Origin: Palleniella intestinalis | Lineage (GTDB): Bacteria > Bacteroidota > Bacteroidia > Bacteroidales > Bacteroidaceae | Length of the DNA: 64,000 nucleotides | NCBI RefSeq assembly: GCF_013166595.1 | Contig: NZ_JABKKG010000001.1 | Location: 310,001-374,000 of the forward strand | Direction: 5' to 3' | Shown: piece after piece, positions 47,193-56,289 of the stretch | Layout of the letters: every line of letters begins with the position of its first letter | Numbering within the stretch: the first letter of the stretch is position 1 | Notes under the pieces: model-generated | Told to the model about the DNA's origin: nothing | What the model saw: only the letters and a program-made list of their open reading frames with translations | The model's database searches: none | Program-made: the position numbers and the translations under genes

Positions 47193-48081
47193 GTTGCTTT
47201 ATGTTTATAGGTTCTTTTATCGGCTTGCTTAAGGTGTCTGTCGTTATTGCCTGCATTGGCAGTTCTGCTTTGTCTTGCGACGGCTTCGGCAAACTCTTGG
47301 TTGCGGTTGCCTCATGGGTAAGGCGAATGTCATAAATTGAGAATATCTGATGCTGCGCAGTTTCCGGCAATGTGCTATTAGAGGAAGGAGTTGTCTTGTG
47401 CATCATGAACATTCCGTGAACAGACTTGATTCCCAAATGTCCTTCGTCAGAGGCAACAAGTGTGTTTGGACCTGACATTGAGCAAGTGGTGTTACGCACG
47501 ATAACACTGTCGTTAGCCAACCGAAGCGCAAGAACAGCAGTCACGTAACGCCCTGCCTTTTCAGAAAGGAACAACCCAGAGAAACGCAATGTGACACGGT
47601 CACCGGGAGAAAGTATGGAGTCTGCTTCTATCTTCCATGTCTTTGTAGTATAAGGAGCATAGTCAAACAGCAGCATTTGCCGTTCCGCATTCCAAACATC
47701 GGTAGTGTCAACCAACTCACCAACACCGGCTCCCATCGCAGACGCCTCACTGTTCACGCGTTCAAAAAGCCGTTCATATATGCGCTCCAAATCATGGGCA
47801 TTGCGTGTGTAGTAAACCATCGAAGAGTCCCATTCTTCTTGTGTCACATCATGCTTTTTCAGTACGTTCAAAAACAATGCGTACTGACGTGCACCGTCTC
47901 CACGGTCATTGTAGTCAGAATATGAGAAATGCGCTCTATGAACATCATAGAGCACATCTTCCATTTCGTCGGAATCAAGTACATACGAAGGACGTGACGA
48001 CTCGCAAGCCACCAGCAATACCGATATCAGCAATATGTAAATAATATTTCTTTTCAATAGTATTCGCCTGATAATGTACAT
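47143..48081 (-). CDS. DUF4296 lipoprotein
   Basis: A 312-residue lipoprotein: hydrophobic signal ending in the lipobox LLVACESS. The DUF4296 core follows, DEMEDVLYDVHRAHFSYSDY ... QYALFLNVLKKHDVTQEEWD ... YTRNAHDLERIYERLFERVN, then a long variable C-terminal region. The family lies next to lspA in many Bacteroidetes; its role is unknown. It follows lspA by 5 nt. The C-terminal tail runs 50 nt into the TetR gene. Confidence 0.82.
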   Translation of the reverse strand: MYIIRRILLKRNIIYILLISVLLVACESSRPSYVLDSDEMEDVLYDVHRAHFSYSDYNDRGDGARQYALFLNVLKKHDVTQEEWDSSMVYYTRNAHDLERIYERLFERVNSEASAMGAGVGELVDTTDVWNAERQMLLFDYAPYTTKTWKIEADSILSPGDRVTLRFSGLFLSEKAGRYVTAVLALRLANDSVIVRNTTCSMSGPNTLVASDEGHLGIKSVHGMFMMHKTTPSSNSTLPETAQHQIFSIYDIRLTHEATATKSLPKPSQDKAELPMQAITTDTLSKPIKEPINIKQHGTKTRLNALPQRVTE

Positions 48082-48086
48082 TTTTC

Positions 48087-48743
48087 TTATTTGTCTGTAT
48101 TGGAGTTATCCTCACCTCTTGACATTGTCCCTATCTCAGACAACTCTTTTCTGCAGAACAGCAACAAGGCTGCAACAGAGCAACTTATACTTGCGTCTGC
48201 AAAGTTAAAAACCGGCTGGAAGAAGATGAAAGGCTGTCCGCCGAAATGTGGAACCCAATCAGGATAGGTACTGACAATAAGTGGAAAATAGAACATATCC
48301 ACAACCTTGCCAGTAAGGAAATTCGAATACCCTTCCCCAAACGGCACGACATACGAAACATAATCCGGTGTTGACTGTGTGAAACACATGCCATAGAACA
48401 TACAGTCAACAAGATTGCCTGTTGCTCCGGCAAGTACCATTGAAAGGAGGATTATGTACACCCAACGTGCGCCATTCATGATTTGGCGGCACAAGTACCA
48501 TCCTATTACGCAGATTGCAATAAGACGGAATATGCTTAAGGCATACTTCGGTATGAAGGTCATGCCATAAGCCATTCCATTATTCTCAACGAAAGTGATA
48601 TAGAACCATGATGTCACCTCATGACTTTCATAAAGTGACATAGAAGTCTTTACCTCTATCTTTATCAATTGGTCTATAATGAGAATTGACGCGAACAATA
48701 AGAACGCGACAATTCCCTGAGTTTTCTTCTTTTTATCCAGCAT
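48087..48743 (-). CDS. lspA: Lipoprotein signal peptidase (signal peptidase II)
   Basis: A 218-residue inner-membrane aspartic protease that cleaves prolipoproteins after lipidation. Four membrane helices are visible; conserved motifs include ILIIDQLIKI, FVENNGMAYGM, the first catalytic Asp in GNLVDCMFYG and the second in FNFADASISC. Longer than the typical 160-170 residues because of a loop after the first catalytic motif (TQSTPDYVSYVVPFGEGYSN), common in Bacteroidetes. It follows ileS by 53 nt and is probably read from the ileS promoter. Confidence 0.94.
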   Translation of the reverse strand: MLDKKKKTQGIVAFLLFASILIIDQLIKIEVKTSMSLYESHEVTSWFYITFVENNGMAYGMTFIPKYALSIFRLIAICVIGWYLCRQIMNGARWVYIILLSMVLAGATGNLVDCMFYGMCFTQSTPDYVSYVVPFGEGYSNFLTGKVVDMFYFPLIVSTYPDWVPHFGGQPFIFFQPVFNFADASISCSVAALLLFCRKELSEIGTMSRGEDNSNTDK

Positions 48744-48796
48744 TTTTGTATTACGAGCGATAATGCCGCTTGATTAAACTATTCAACAGGAAGGCA

Positions 48797-51700
48797 TCAA
48801 GCCTTGACAACAAGTATCTTGGCATTAAAATCTCCAAGCTCGGACTCTATTCCTTCTGTAGCGTCACCAAGAGTTATCTCATTTGCAAGAACCTGTGCCG
48901 AGATATGCTCTCCAAAGTGATTGATTACTCCGGCAAGCTCCGGCTTTTCCTCTATTGTAACAACAATGCGATCAGTAATCTCCAAACCACTGTCCTTACG
49001 GATAGCCTGAATGCGCTTTATGACAAGACGGGAGAGACCTTCCTCGCGAAGCTCCGGAGTGATGTTGATGTCCAGTGCCACAGTGATTGTACCCTCCTGT
49101 GCTATTGTCCATCCCGGAATATCCTCTGAGATAATCTCGACATCCTCACGCTCAATCAGGGCAACAGTGTCAGCAACATTCAGGTTGACAGAACCGTTCG
49201 CTTCAAGTTCCGCAATCTGTTCCTGAGTCATTGCCATAACAGCAGCATTGACATCCTTCATAAGTTTGCCAAACTTCTTGCCCATTGTGCGGAAATTGCA
49301 CTTCACCTTTTTAACCAGAATGCCCGCACCGCTTTCTATGAATGTCAGCTCTTTGACATTTGTCTCAGCGAGAATCACGGAAGCCATACGCTCAACACAC
49401 TTGCGCATCTCGGCGTTTGTTGCAGGTATAGATATCATCTGCAATGCCTGGATTACAGGAATCTTGACTTTCTTGCGCAATGACAGAACCATGGATGTCA
49501 CCTGCATGGCAACTTGCATGGCGTGCTCAAGCTCTGTGTCAATCTTTGTCTCATCCGCCTTTGGGAACTCAGCAAGATGAACACTCTCTGCCAAATCCTT
49601 TCCTGTAACAGCATTCAAATCCAGGAACAATCTGTCCGCATAGAATGGTGAGATAGGAGCAACAAGGCGTGCAAGTGTATCAAGACATATATATAATGTC
49701 TGGTAAGCAGACAGTTTGTCCTGTGTCATACCACCACCCCAGAAACGCTTCTTGTTCAGGCGGATATACCAATTTGACAGTTTGTCCACAACAAACGATT
49801 GGATGAGTCGTCCTGCCGGAGTCACATCATAGTCAGAAAGATATTTGTCAACATCCTTGACAAGAGTGTTCAACTCTGAAAGCAGCCAACGGTCAAAATC
49901 AGGACGCTCCTCAAATGGTACATCTGCATCAGAATAGTCAAAGCCATCTACATTAGCATACAATGTGAAGAACGAATATGCCTGATGAAGCTTGATAAAG
50001 AATGAGCTTGTCACTTCTTTCACCCCATCCGGGTCAAAAGACAGGTTGTCCCATGGTGAAGAGTTTGTCACCATATACCAACGAACCGGGTCTGTACCAT
50101 ACTTGGCAATGCAATCAAAAGGATTGATGACATTACCCAAGCGCTTGGACATCTTCACGCCATTTTTGTCAAGCACGAGACCATTGGAAATGACATTCTT
50201 ATATGCCACAGAGTCAAATACCATTGTTGCTATTGCATGGAGTGTGAAGAACCAACCGCGTGTCTGGTCAACACCTTCCGCAATGAAGTCTGCCGGATAG
50301 ACACTGCGTGAGTCCAAAGCCTCCTTATTCTCAAACGGATAGTGTATCTGAGCATAAGGCATTGCACCGGAATCAAACCAAACATCAATCAGGTCAAGCT
50401 CACGGGTCAGCACAGAACCGTTCTTACCGACAAGTTTGATATAGTCCACATAAGGGCGATGAATATCAATCTTGTCGTAATTTTCCTGTGACATATCTCC
50501 CGGAACAAAACCTTTGTCTTTCAAAGGATTGCTCTCCATGACACCAGCAGCTACAGATTTCTCTATCTCATCATATAGTTCCTCAAGAGAACCGATGCAT
50601 ATTTCTTCCTTTGTATCACGGTTGCGCCAGATTGGAAGCGGTGTTCCCCAATAACGAGAACGCGAAAGGTTCCAGTCGTTAAGATTCTCAAGCCATTTGC
50701 CGAAACGTCCTGAGCCCGTTGACTCCGGATGCCAATTTATTGTCTGGTTCAGTTCAAACATACGCTCTTTCTTCGCTGTTGACCTTATGAACCAGGAATC
50801 AAGAGGATAGTAGAGCACAGGTTTGTCCGTACGCCAGCAATGAGGATAATTGTGCACATGTTTCTCTATCTTGAACGCACTGCCTTCTGCTTTCATTTCA
50901 AGGCAAATGACAACATTAAGATCCATGTCTTTCAGGGCTGCCTTCTCGTCATATTTGCCATCGACATTGTATTTAGGGTCGTATGCATTCTTGACATAGT
51001 CACCAGAATGCTTCCAGTAGCTTTCATTTACGCAGGTATTGACAAACTCCTCGTTCATATCGTCCTTAACGAAATACTTGCCCTGGAAATCAACCATCGG
51101 ACGAGTGTCTCCTGCCTTATCGATTATGAACAGAGAAGGAATGCCTGCATCCTTTGCCACCTTTGCGTCGTCAGCACCAAATGTCGGTGCTATATGCACG
51201 ATACCTGTACCATCCTCGGTTGTAACATAATCACCAAGAATTACACGGAATGCTTCCGATTCTTTTGCAACAATCTTTCCGTCCTCCAAAGCGCAAGGCT
51301 TCACCCACGGCATCAATTGGCGGTAGTGTATGCCGACAAGGTCTGTTCCCTTGCCTTTCCATACTGTCTCCACAGGAATCTCATTGCCTTCTTCGTCCTT
51401 TGTCGGCAGGAAATAAGAGTTCAAAAGACTTTCGGCAAGTATGTACACAGCCTCTTCACCACTATATGGATTATTGCCTTTCACCGCAACATAGTCAATC
51501 TTCGGACCTACACACAGTGCTGTGTTAGAAGGCAATGTCCACGGCGTTGTTGTCCATGCGAGGAAATAAAGCGGAAGTTCTGTCCCTATGCCAAGCGGAT
51601 TTTCATCAGTCACTTCAAATTGCGCTGTCACGACAGTATCCTTTACATCGCGATAGCAACCGGGCTGGTTAAGCTCATGGGATGACAATCCTGTACCGGC

Positions 51701-52258
51701 TGCCGGAGAATATGGCTGTATGGTATATCCTTTGTACAACAAGCCTTTGTTATACAACTGTTTAAGAAGCCACCAAAGGGACTCTATGTATTTAATATCA
51801 TAAGTGATGTAAGGATGTTCAAAGTCAACGAAATATCCCATCTTGTCGGTAAGCTGGGTCCATTCGTCTGTGTACATCATCACATTCTTGCGACAAGCAT
51901 CGTTGTATTCGTCAACGCTGATTTTTTTGCCGATATCCTCTTTTGTTATGCCAAGGCTCTTTTCCACAGACAGCTCGACAGGCAAGCCATGTGTATCCCA
52001 ACCCGCCTTACGCTTAACCTGATAGCCCTTCATTGCCTTATAGCGAAGGAATGTATCCTTGATTGTACGTCCCAGGACATGATGAATGCCGGGATGACCA
52101 TTAGCTGACGGAGGTCCTTCAAAAAACACAAACTGCGGACAGCCTTCTTTCTCATCTATACTCTTGTGGAAGACATCTTTCTCCTTCCATAAAGCAAGAA
52201 CCTCATTATTGACATCTGTCAGGTTAAGATTCTTGTGTTCAGCGAATTTCTTTGCCAT
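48797..52258 (-). CDS. ileS: Isoleucyl-tRNA synthetase
   Basis: A 1153-residue class I synthetase charging tRNA-Ile. Class signature HIGH is seen as GHPGIHHVLG (about residues 56-65), KMSKS as KMSKRLGNVINP (near residue 700), with the large editing domain between (WTTTPWTLPSNTAL; DGTGIVHIAPTFGADD). The C-terminal domain ends in a long anticodon-binding part without a Zn finger, as in the eukaryote-like IleS2 type carried by many Bacteroidetes. Start MAKKFAEHKNLNLTDVNNEV is natural and has a strong promoter 75 nt upstream. Confidence 0.96.
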   Translation of the reverse strand: MAKKFAEHKNLNLTDVNNEVLALWKEKDVFHKSIDEKEGCPQFVFFEGPPSANGHPGIHHVLGRTIKDTFLRYKAMKGYQVKRKAGWDTHGLPVELSVEKSLGITKEDIGKKISVDEYNDACRKNVMMYTDEWTQLTDKMGYFVDFEHPYITYDIKYIESLWWLLKQLYNKGLLYKGYTIQPYSPAAGTGLSSHELNQPGCYRDVKDTVVTAQFEVTDENPLGIGTELPLYFLAWTTTPWTLPSNTALCVGPKIDYVAVKGNNPYSGEEAVYILAESLLNSYFLPTKDEEGNEIPVETVWKGKGTDLVGIHYRQLMPWVKPCALEDGKIVAKESEAFRVILGDYVTTEDGTGIVHIAPTFGADDAKVAKDAGIPSLFIIDKAGDTRPMVDFQGKYFVKDDMNEEFVNTCVNESYWKHSGDYVKNAYDPKYNVDGKYDEKAALKDMDLNVVICLEMKAEGSAFKIEKHVHNYPHCWRTDKPVLYYPLDSWFIRSTAKKERMFELNQTINWHPESTGSGRFGKWLENLNDWNLSRSRYWGTPLPIWRNRDTKEEICIGSLEELYDEIEKSVAAGVMESNPLKDKGFVPGDMSQENYDKIDIHRPYVDYIKLVGKNGSVLTRELDLIDVWFDSGAMPYAQIHYPFENKEALDSRSVYPADFIAEGVDQTRGWFFTLHAIATMVFDSVAYKNVISNGLVLDKNGVKMSKRLGNVINPFDCIAKYGTDPVRWYMVTNSSPWDNLSFDPDGVKEVTSSFFIKLHQAYSFFTLYANVDGFDYSDADVPFEERPDFDRWLLSELNTLVKDVDKYLSDYDVTPAGRLIQSFVVDKLSNWYIRLNKKRFWGGGMTQDKLSAYQTLYICLDTLARLVAPISPFYADRLFLDLNAVTGKDLAESVHLAEFPKADETKIDTELEHAMQVAMQVTSMVLSLRKKVKIPVIQALQMISIPATNAEMRKCVERMASVILAETNVKELTFIESGAGILVKKVKCNFRTMGKKFGKLMKDVNAAVMAMTQEQIAELEANGSVNLNVADTVALIEREDVEIISEDIPGWTIAQEGTITVALDINITPELREEGLSRLVIKRIQAIRKDSGLEITDRIVVTIEEKPELAGVINHFGEHISAQVLANEITLGDATEGIESELGDFNAKILVVKA

Positions 52259-52332
52259 TTTCTATGATTGTTTTTGTTTCTTCCTAAATCCATTCATGCG
52301 TACTTGTTTTATCGCACGCACATATTAGGATG

Positions 52333-52363
52333 CAAATTTAGCAATTTTCTCCGACTTGACAAA
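52333..52363 (-). promoter_or_regulatory. Promoter of ileS
   Basis: Minus-strand TTTG (52360-52363), 19 nt, TAAATTTG (52333-52340). Divergent from the aminotransferase promoter 48 nt away. Confidence 0.7.
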
Positions 52364-52410
52364 ACGTTTATCCCTTTTTAATAACAAAGAAATTAAAATT
52401 CCCATAAATA

Positions 52411-52442
52411 TTTGGTGACATCAGAAAAAAGCATTACCTTTG
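52411..52442 (+). promoter_or_regulatory. Promoter of the aminotransferase gene
   Basis: TTTG (52411-52414), 20 nt, TACCTTTG (52435-52442). It overlaps the first codons of the open frame that begins at 52412, so the coding start must lie downstream. Confidence 0.75.
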
Positions 52443-52507
52443 CCAATAATATAGACACCCTACGAAGGGAGTCACGCAATTATTCACAAATCAAAAAAAA
52501 TCCCAAT

Positions 52508-53713
52508 ATGCCAAAGATTTCAATCCGAGGCCACGAGATGCCGGAATCGCCAATCAGAAAGCTGGCACCTCTGGCAGCCGCAGCAAAGAAACGCGGCACA
52601 AAGGTCTATCATCTGAACATCGGACAACCTGATCTCCCTACCCCACAGGAAGGTCTCAATGCCTTGAAAAACATAGACCGTACAATCCTCGAATACTCTC
52701 CATCACAAGGTTATCTTTCTTACAGAGAGAAACTTGTAGGCTATTATAAGAAGTTCAACATCAACGTTTCCGCTGACGACATCATCATCACTGCGGGCGG
52801 TTCTGAGGCGGTGCTGTTCTCATTCTTGGCATGCCTGAACCCGGGAGACGAGATCATCGTCCCTGAGCCGGCTTATGCCAATTACATGGCATTTGCGATT
52901 TCAGCCGGGGCAAAGATACGTACAATAGCCACAACAATAGAAGAAGGATTCTCCCTGCCTAAGGTTGAGAAGTTCGAGGAACTTATCAATGAGCGCACAC
53001 GTGCAATCATGATTTGCAACCCCAACAACCCTACAGGCTATCTTTACACACGACGCGAGATGAACCAAATCCGCGACCTTGTAAAGAAATACGACTTGTA
53101 CCTGTTCTCCGACGAAGTCTATCGCGAATACATCTATACCGGCTCGCCATACATTTCTGCCTGCCACTTGGAAGGCATTGAGGATAATGTCGTGCTTATC
53201 GACTCTGTTTCAAAACGTTACTCAGAATGCGGCATACGTATTGGAGCATTGATAACAAAGAATGCCGAGGTGCGTGCCGCTGTGATGAAATTCTGTCAGG
53301 CACGTCTTTCTCCTCCTCTTATCGGTCAGCTTGTTGCAGAAGCATCACTCGATGCTCCTGAGGAATACCACAGAGATGTTTATGACGAATATGTTGAGCG
53401 ACGCAAATGCCTTGTTGACGGTCTCAACAGAATTCCGGGCGTATATTCCCCAATTCCAATGGGAGCTTTCTACACTGTGGCGAAGCTACCTGTCGATGAT
53501 GCAGAGAAATTCTGCCGCTGGTGTCTTGAGTCATTTGAATATGAGGGTGCAACGGTCATGATGGCTCCCGCAGCCGGATTCTATACAACACCCGGTGCCG
53601 GAATAAACCAGGTCCGCATCGCTTACGTACTGAAAAAAGACGACCTTGAGAAAGCACTTATAGTATTAAGGAAAGCACTCGAGGCATACCCGGGACATAT
53701 CATGGAGGACTGA
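52508..53713 (+). CDS. PLP-dependent class I/II aminotransferase
   Basis: About 401 residues from MPKISIRGHEMPESPIRKLA. Fold-type I aminotransferase motifs: VYHLNIGQPDLPTPQEGLNA, YSPSQGYLSYREKL, MICNPNNPTGYLYTRREM, LYLFSDEVYREYIYTG, the PLP lysine in LIDSVSKRYSECGIRIGALI, and GAFYTVAKLP. It probably interconverts aspartate or aromatic amino acids with keto acids; exact substrate unknown. The open frame extends to 52412, but that overlaps the promoter at 52411-52442, so 52508 is the better start. The next gene overlaps its stop by 1 nt. Confidence 0.88.
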   Translation: MPKISIRGHEMPESPIRKLAPLAAAAKKRGTKVYHLNIGQPDLPTPQEGLNALKNIDRTILEYSPSQGYLSYREKLVGYYKKFNINVSADDIIITAGGSEAVLFSFLACLNPGDEIIVPEPAYANYMAFAISAGAKIRTIATTIEEGFSLPKVEKFEELINERTRAIMICNPNNPTGYLYTRREMNQIRDLVKKYDLYLFSDEVYREYIYTGSPYISACHLEGIEDNVVLIDSVSKRYSECGIRIGALITKNAEVRAAVMKFCQARLSPPLIGQLVAEASLDAPEEYHRDVYDEYVERRKCLVDGLNRIPGVYSPIPMGAFYTVAKLPVDDAEKFCRWCLESFEYEGATVMMAPAAGFYTTPGAGINQVRIAYVLKKDDLEKALIVLRKALEAYPGHIMED

Positions 53714-54972
53714 TGCTCAGCAAATTCCTTGCAAAACAGATATATAACAACTCAGGAGACACAAAAAAAGTGTCTCTTCCTGCAGTCCGTATCGCCACAC
53801 TTGGTATGGCGATAGGGCTTGCTGTCATGATTGTTTCCGTAGCAGTTGTCTTTGGCTTCAAGCATACTATCCGCGACAAGGTCATTGGGTTCGGAAGCCA
53901 TATTGTCGTGCAGAATTTCTCTAACATACAGAATGACAACATGATGCAGATTTGTGTGTCTGACTCAATGATTTCTGTACTGCAAAAAGCTCCCGACATT
54001 GACCACATACAAAGATATGCTATAAAACAGGGACTGCTGAAAACCGACACCGATTTCCTCGGTGTTGTGCTGAAAGGTGTCGGGAAAGACTGGGACTCAA
54101 CATTCATTGCCGAGAACATTGTTGACGGCACAATCCCAAAATTCATTTATAGCAAAGACTCACAGCCTACTCAGCCGCAAATCCTCATTTCCAAGATCAT
54201 GGCTGACAAACTGGGAGTAAAAGCCAATGACAAACTGTTTGCGTATTTCCTAAGCAATAATGATGTACGCATGCGACGTTTTGTCATATCCGGTGTTTAT
54301 TGCACAAACCTTACAAAGTACGATGAATCCATCGTATTCTGCGACCTCAATACGGTTCAGAAACTGAATGGCTGGGATAGTGATGAAGTCAGCGGAGTGG
54401 AAATGACTGTCAAGGATTTCAGCAAAATAGACGAAACAGCAGAATGGATGATTCATAAAGTCAACCGTACCAAAGACAGCTATGGCAACACATTCGCATC
54501 ATCGACAATACAAGAAATCAACCCGCAAATATTTTCGTGGCTTGACCTCCTTGACCTCAATGTGTGGATTATACTCGCATTAATGGTTTGTGTGGCTTCC
54601 GTTACAATGATAAGCGGACTGCTCATCATCATTCTTGAACGCGTGCCAATGATTGGTATCTTGAAAGCCCTTGGCTCACGCAACAGTGTCATACGCCACA
54701 CTTTCCTTTGGTTCGGCATGTTCATTATGGCAAAAGGACTTATCATCGGTAACATCCTCGGCATTGGCGTTTGCCTGTTGCAGCAATGGACAGGCATTGT
54801 AAAACTTGACCCGACCACATACTATGTCTCAGAAGTCCCGGTAGAACTCAACATCCCAACCATCCTGCTACTGAACGCCGGAACATTCACCATCTGCACA
54901 TTAGTGCTCGTCGTGCCAAGTTTCCTTGTGTCACACATCCACCCTGCAAAGACAATAAAGTTCGGAGAATGA
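53713..54972 (+). CDS. FtsX/LolE-like ABC transporter permease
   Basis: A 419-residue inner-membrane protein with four predicted helices: one near residues 27-55 (RIATLGMAIGLAVMIVSVAV) and three near the C-terminus (IILALMVCVASVTMISGLLI; TFLWFGMFIMAKGLIIGNIL; LNAGTFTICTLVLVVPSFLV). A large periplasmic MacB-PCD-like domain separates them (VDGTIPKFIYSKDSQPTQPQ ... DKLFAYFLSNNDVRMRRFVI). It ends HPAKTIKFGE, as in LolC/E-type permeases. In Bacteroidetes such proteins likely move lipoproteins or lipids; the ATPase is not in this window. Coupled to the aminotransferase by a 1-nt stop/start overlap. Confidence 0.88.
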   Translation: MLSKFLAKQIYNNSGDTKKVSLPAVRIATLGMAIGLAVMIVSVAVVFGFKHTIRDKVIGFGSHIVVQNFSNIQNDNMMQICVSDSMISVLQKAPDIDHIQRYAIKQGLLKTDTDFLGVVLKGVGKDWDSTFIAENIVDGTIPKFIYSKDSQPTQPQILISKIMADKLGVKANDKLFAYFLSNNDVRMRRFVISGVYCTNLTKYDESIVFCDLNTVQKLNGWDSDEVSGVEMTVKDFSKIDETAEWMIHKVNRTKDSYGNTFASSTIQEINPQIFSWLDLLDLNVWIILALMVCVASVTMISGLLIIILERVPMIGILKALGSRNSVIRHTFLWFGMFIMAKGLIIGNILGIGVCLLQQWTGIVKLDPTTYYVSEVPVELNIPTILLLNAGTFTICTLVLVVPSFLVSHIHPAKTIKFGE

Positions 54973-55056
54973 TGAGAAAACGGAAAGCCTCTCACTATTA
55001 TTACCCTATTAGCAAAAAAATTGCCATATTATCAAAAAACAATATTGAAACCCAAG

Positions 55057-55113
55057 CATCATACAATGATAGAGGGGGCATCATTACGATGTCCCCTCTA
55101 TCATTGTATGATG
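55057..55113. terminator. Long perfect hairpin between convergent genes
   Basis: CATCATACAATGATAGAGGG (55057 onward) pairs perfectly over 21 bp with CCCTCTATCATTGTATGATG (to 55113); the centre CATC-ATTAC-GATG adds 4 bp. It probably terminates the permease transcript. Confidence 0.7.
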
Positions 55114-55155
55114 TAACGTTAAACTCCATTACGCTAAATTTCTCTTATCACAAAC

Positions 55156-55657
55156 TTATCTCTTCTTTACAATGAACTCCAACTTTTGCAATCCTTGCTT
55201 GTGAATATTGACAAGAACAAGCGCATATTTAAGTTCCTCTTCCGGCTTCAGTGTCTCACATATATACTTGAATTCTTCTTCAGGGATAACCTCGTCAAAC
55301 ATAGGTCCATGCGAATTATTGCGAGCCAGACGAATATACTTACTTAGCGGAGATATGACATACGAATATATAGCCATATAGGATACACTGTTGAATTTAT
55401 TGAAATTAGGGTCTGCCTTATCAAGTATATTCTCAAAATGAATACGGCACATTTCATATGACATTCCCATGGTTTGCTTATCATCTGTATAGATACGACA
55501 TTTATCATCAACCATATATTCAGAAGGTATTGCATATCCCTGTTTCGTTTGAAACAGACATCCTTATCACTTGCACCTTGTCAAGCGGCTCATCATTTTC
55601 GCATGCAGTCATTAGCAGGCTGATTACGGCAAGAAAAGGAACGATTAAATTTTTCAT
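55156..55657 (-). pseudogene. Small lipoprotein gene broken by a frameshift
   Basis: From ATG 55655-55657 the frame reads MKNLIVPFLAVISLLMTACE, a lipoprotein signal, then NDEPLDKVQVIRMSVSNETG and stops soon after. One base less in the GGG at 55538-55540 (CCC on plus) joins it to the open frame YAIPSEYMVDDKCRIYTDDK that continues to 55156 (EEELKYALVLVNIHKQGLQK). Together about 166 residues. No family recognised. Either decayed or a sequencing indel. Confidence 0.7.
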
Positions 55658-55720
55658 GTTATTTTCTTATTGAATTGGTTGATAAACAATTCATTTAAGT
55701 TAGTCTGTATCTTATTGATA

Positions 55721-56286
55721 CTATATACTAGATTTCATTACATTAGTCTCTAACCCAAGAACTTTCGCTTTATCAATAACCAAAGGTAAAAGATAGTCAT
55801 CAGACGTTGGTGACACGACTATACTGAGTATCAATTTTTTTCAAATTAACATACAAAGGAATGCCCTTAATATGATTCTCAATATCGCAAACAGAATATA
55901 ACAATCTCACTTCTCTTTCTTGTTCAAAAAAGGTTCTTTTGGTGAAAAACAAACGATAAATATTCAACACCATTGGTCTTGATGGCTATTCCATCTTTAC
56001 CATAACTATTCCACATCAAATTAAGTTCATGATCCGATTTTATCCAGCAACTTGCATAATGTCTTTTTACTTCTCTTTCCCAATACTGGCGATTTTCATC
56101 TGTACAACGAAATAATCCCTTATCCAACAAAGAAAGGCTACCCTCAAATGGATCATCAAAACAATCCAGCCTACAAAAATATAGAGAATGTGTGTTGAGT
56201 AAATACAGAAATTTAGATAACGACATATATTTCCATAAAACAATATCGTTATCCAAATCCTTTATGTCTTTATGTTTTACAATCAT
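55721..56286 (-). pseudogene. DUF2971 family protein, decayed
   Basis: From 56286 the frame gives a good DUF2971 N-terminus (LWKYMSLSKFLYLLNTHSLY then FCRLDCFDDPFEGSLS, and later YASCWIKSDHELNLMWNSYG then KDGIAIK), then stops at 55924. The conserved rest appears in other frames: RTFFEQEREVRLLYSVCDIE after an extra base in the T4 run at 55937-55940, and IVVSPTSDDYLLPLVIDKAK after another shift near 55815, ending at 55721-55723. The segment between GIAIK and FEQEREVRL is also about 30 residues shorter than usual. At least two frameshifts and a deletion, so not functional as it stands. DUF2971 proteins are often found in defence or phage contexts, but the function is unknown. Confidence 0.72.
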
Positions 56287-56289
56287 AAT

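Noticed and set aside
48744..48796. Missing dksA-like gene between ileS and lspA
   Set aside because: Many Bacteroidetes have a zinc-finger DksA/TraR gene here and this genome has only 53 nt, but the gene may lie elsewhere, so I did not score it as a finding.
52412..52507. Upstream start of the aminotransferase
   Set aside because: Overlaps a near-perfect promoter; conserved sequence starts at 52508.
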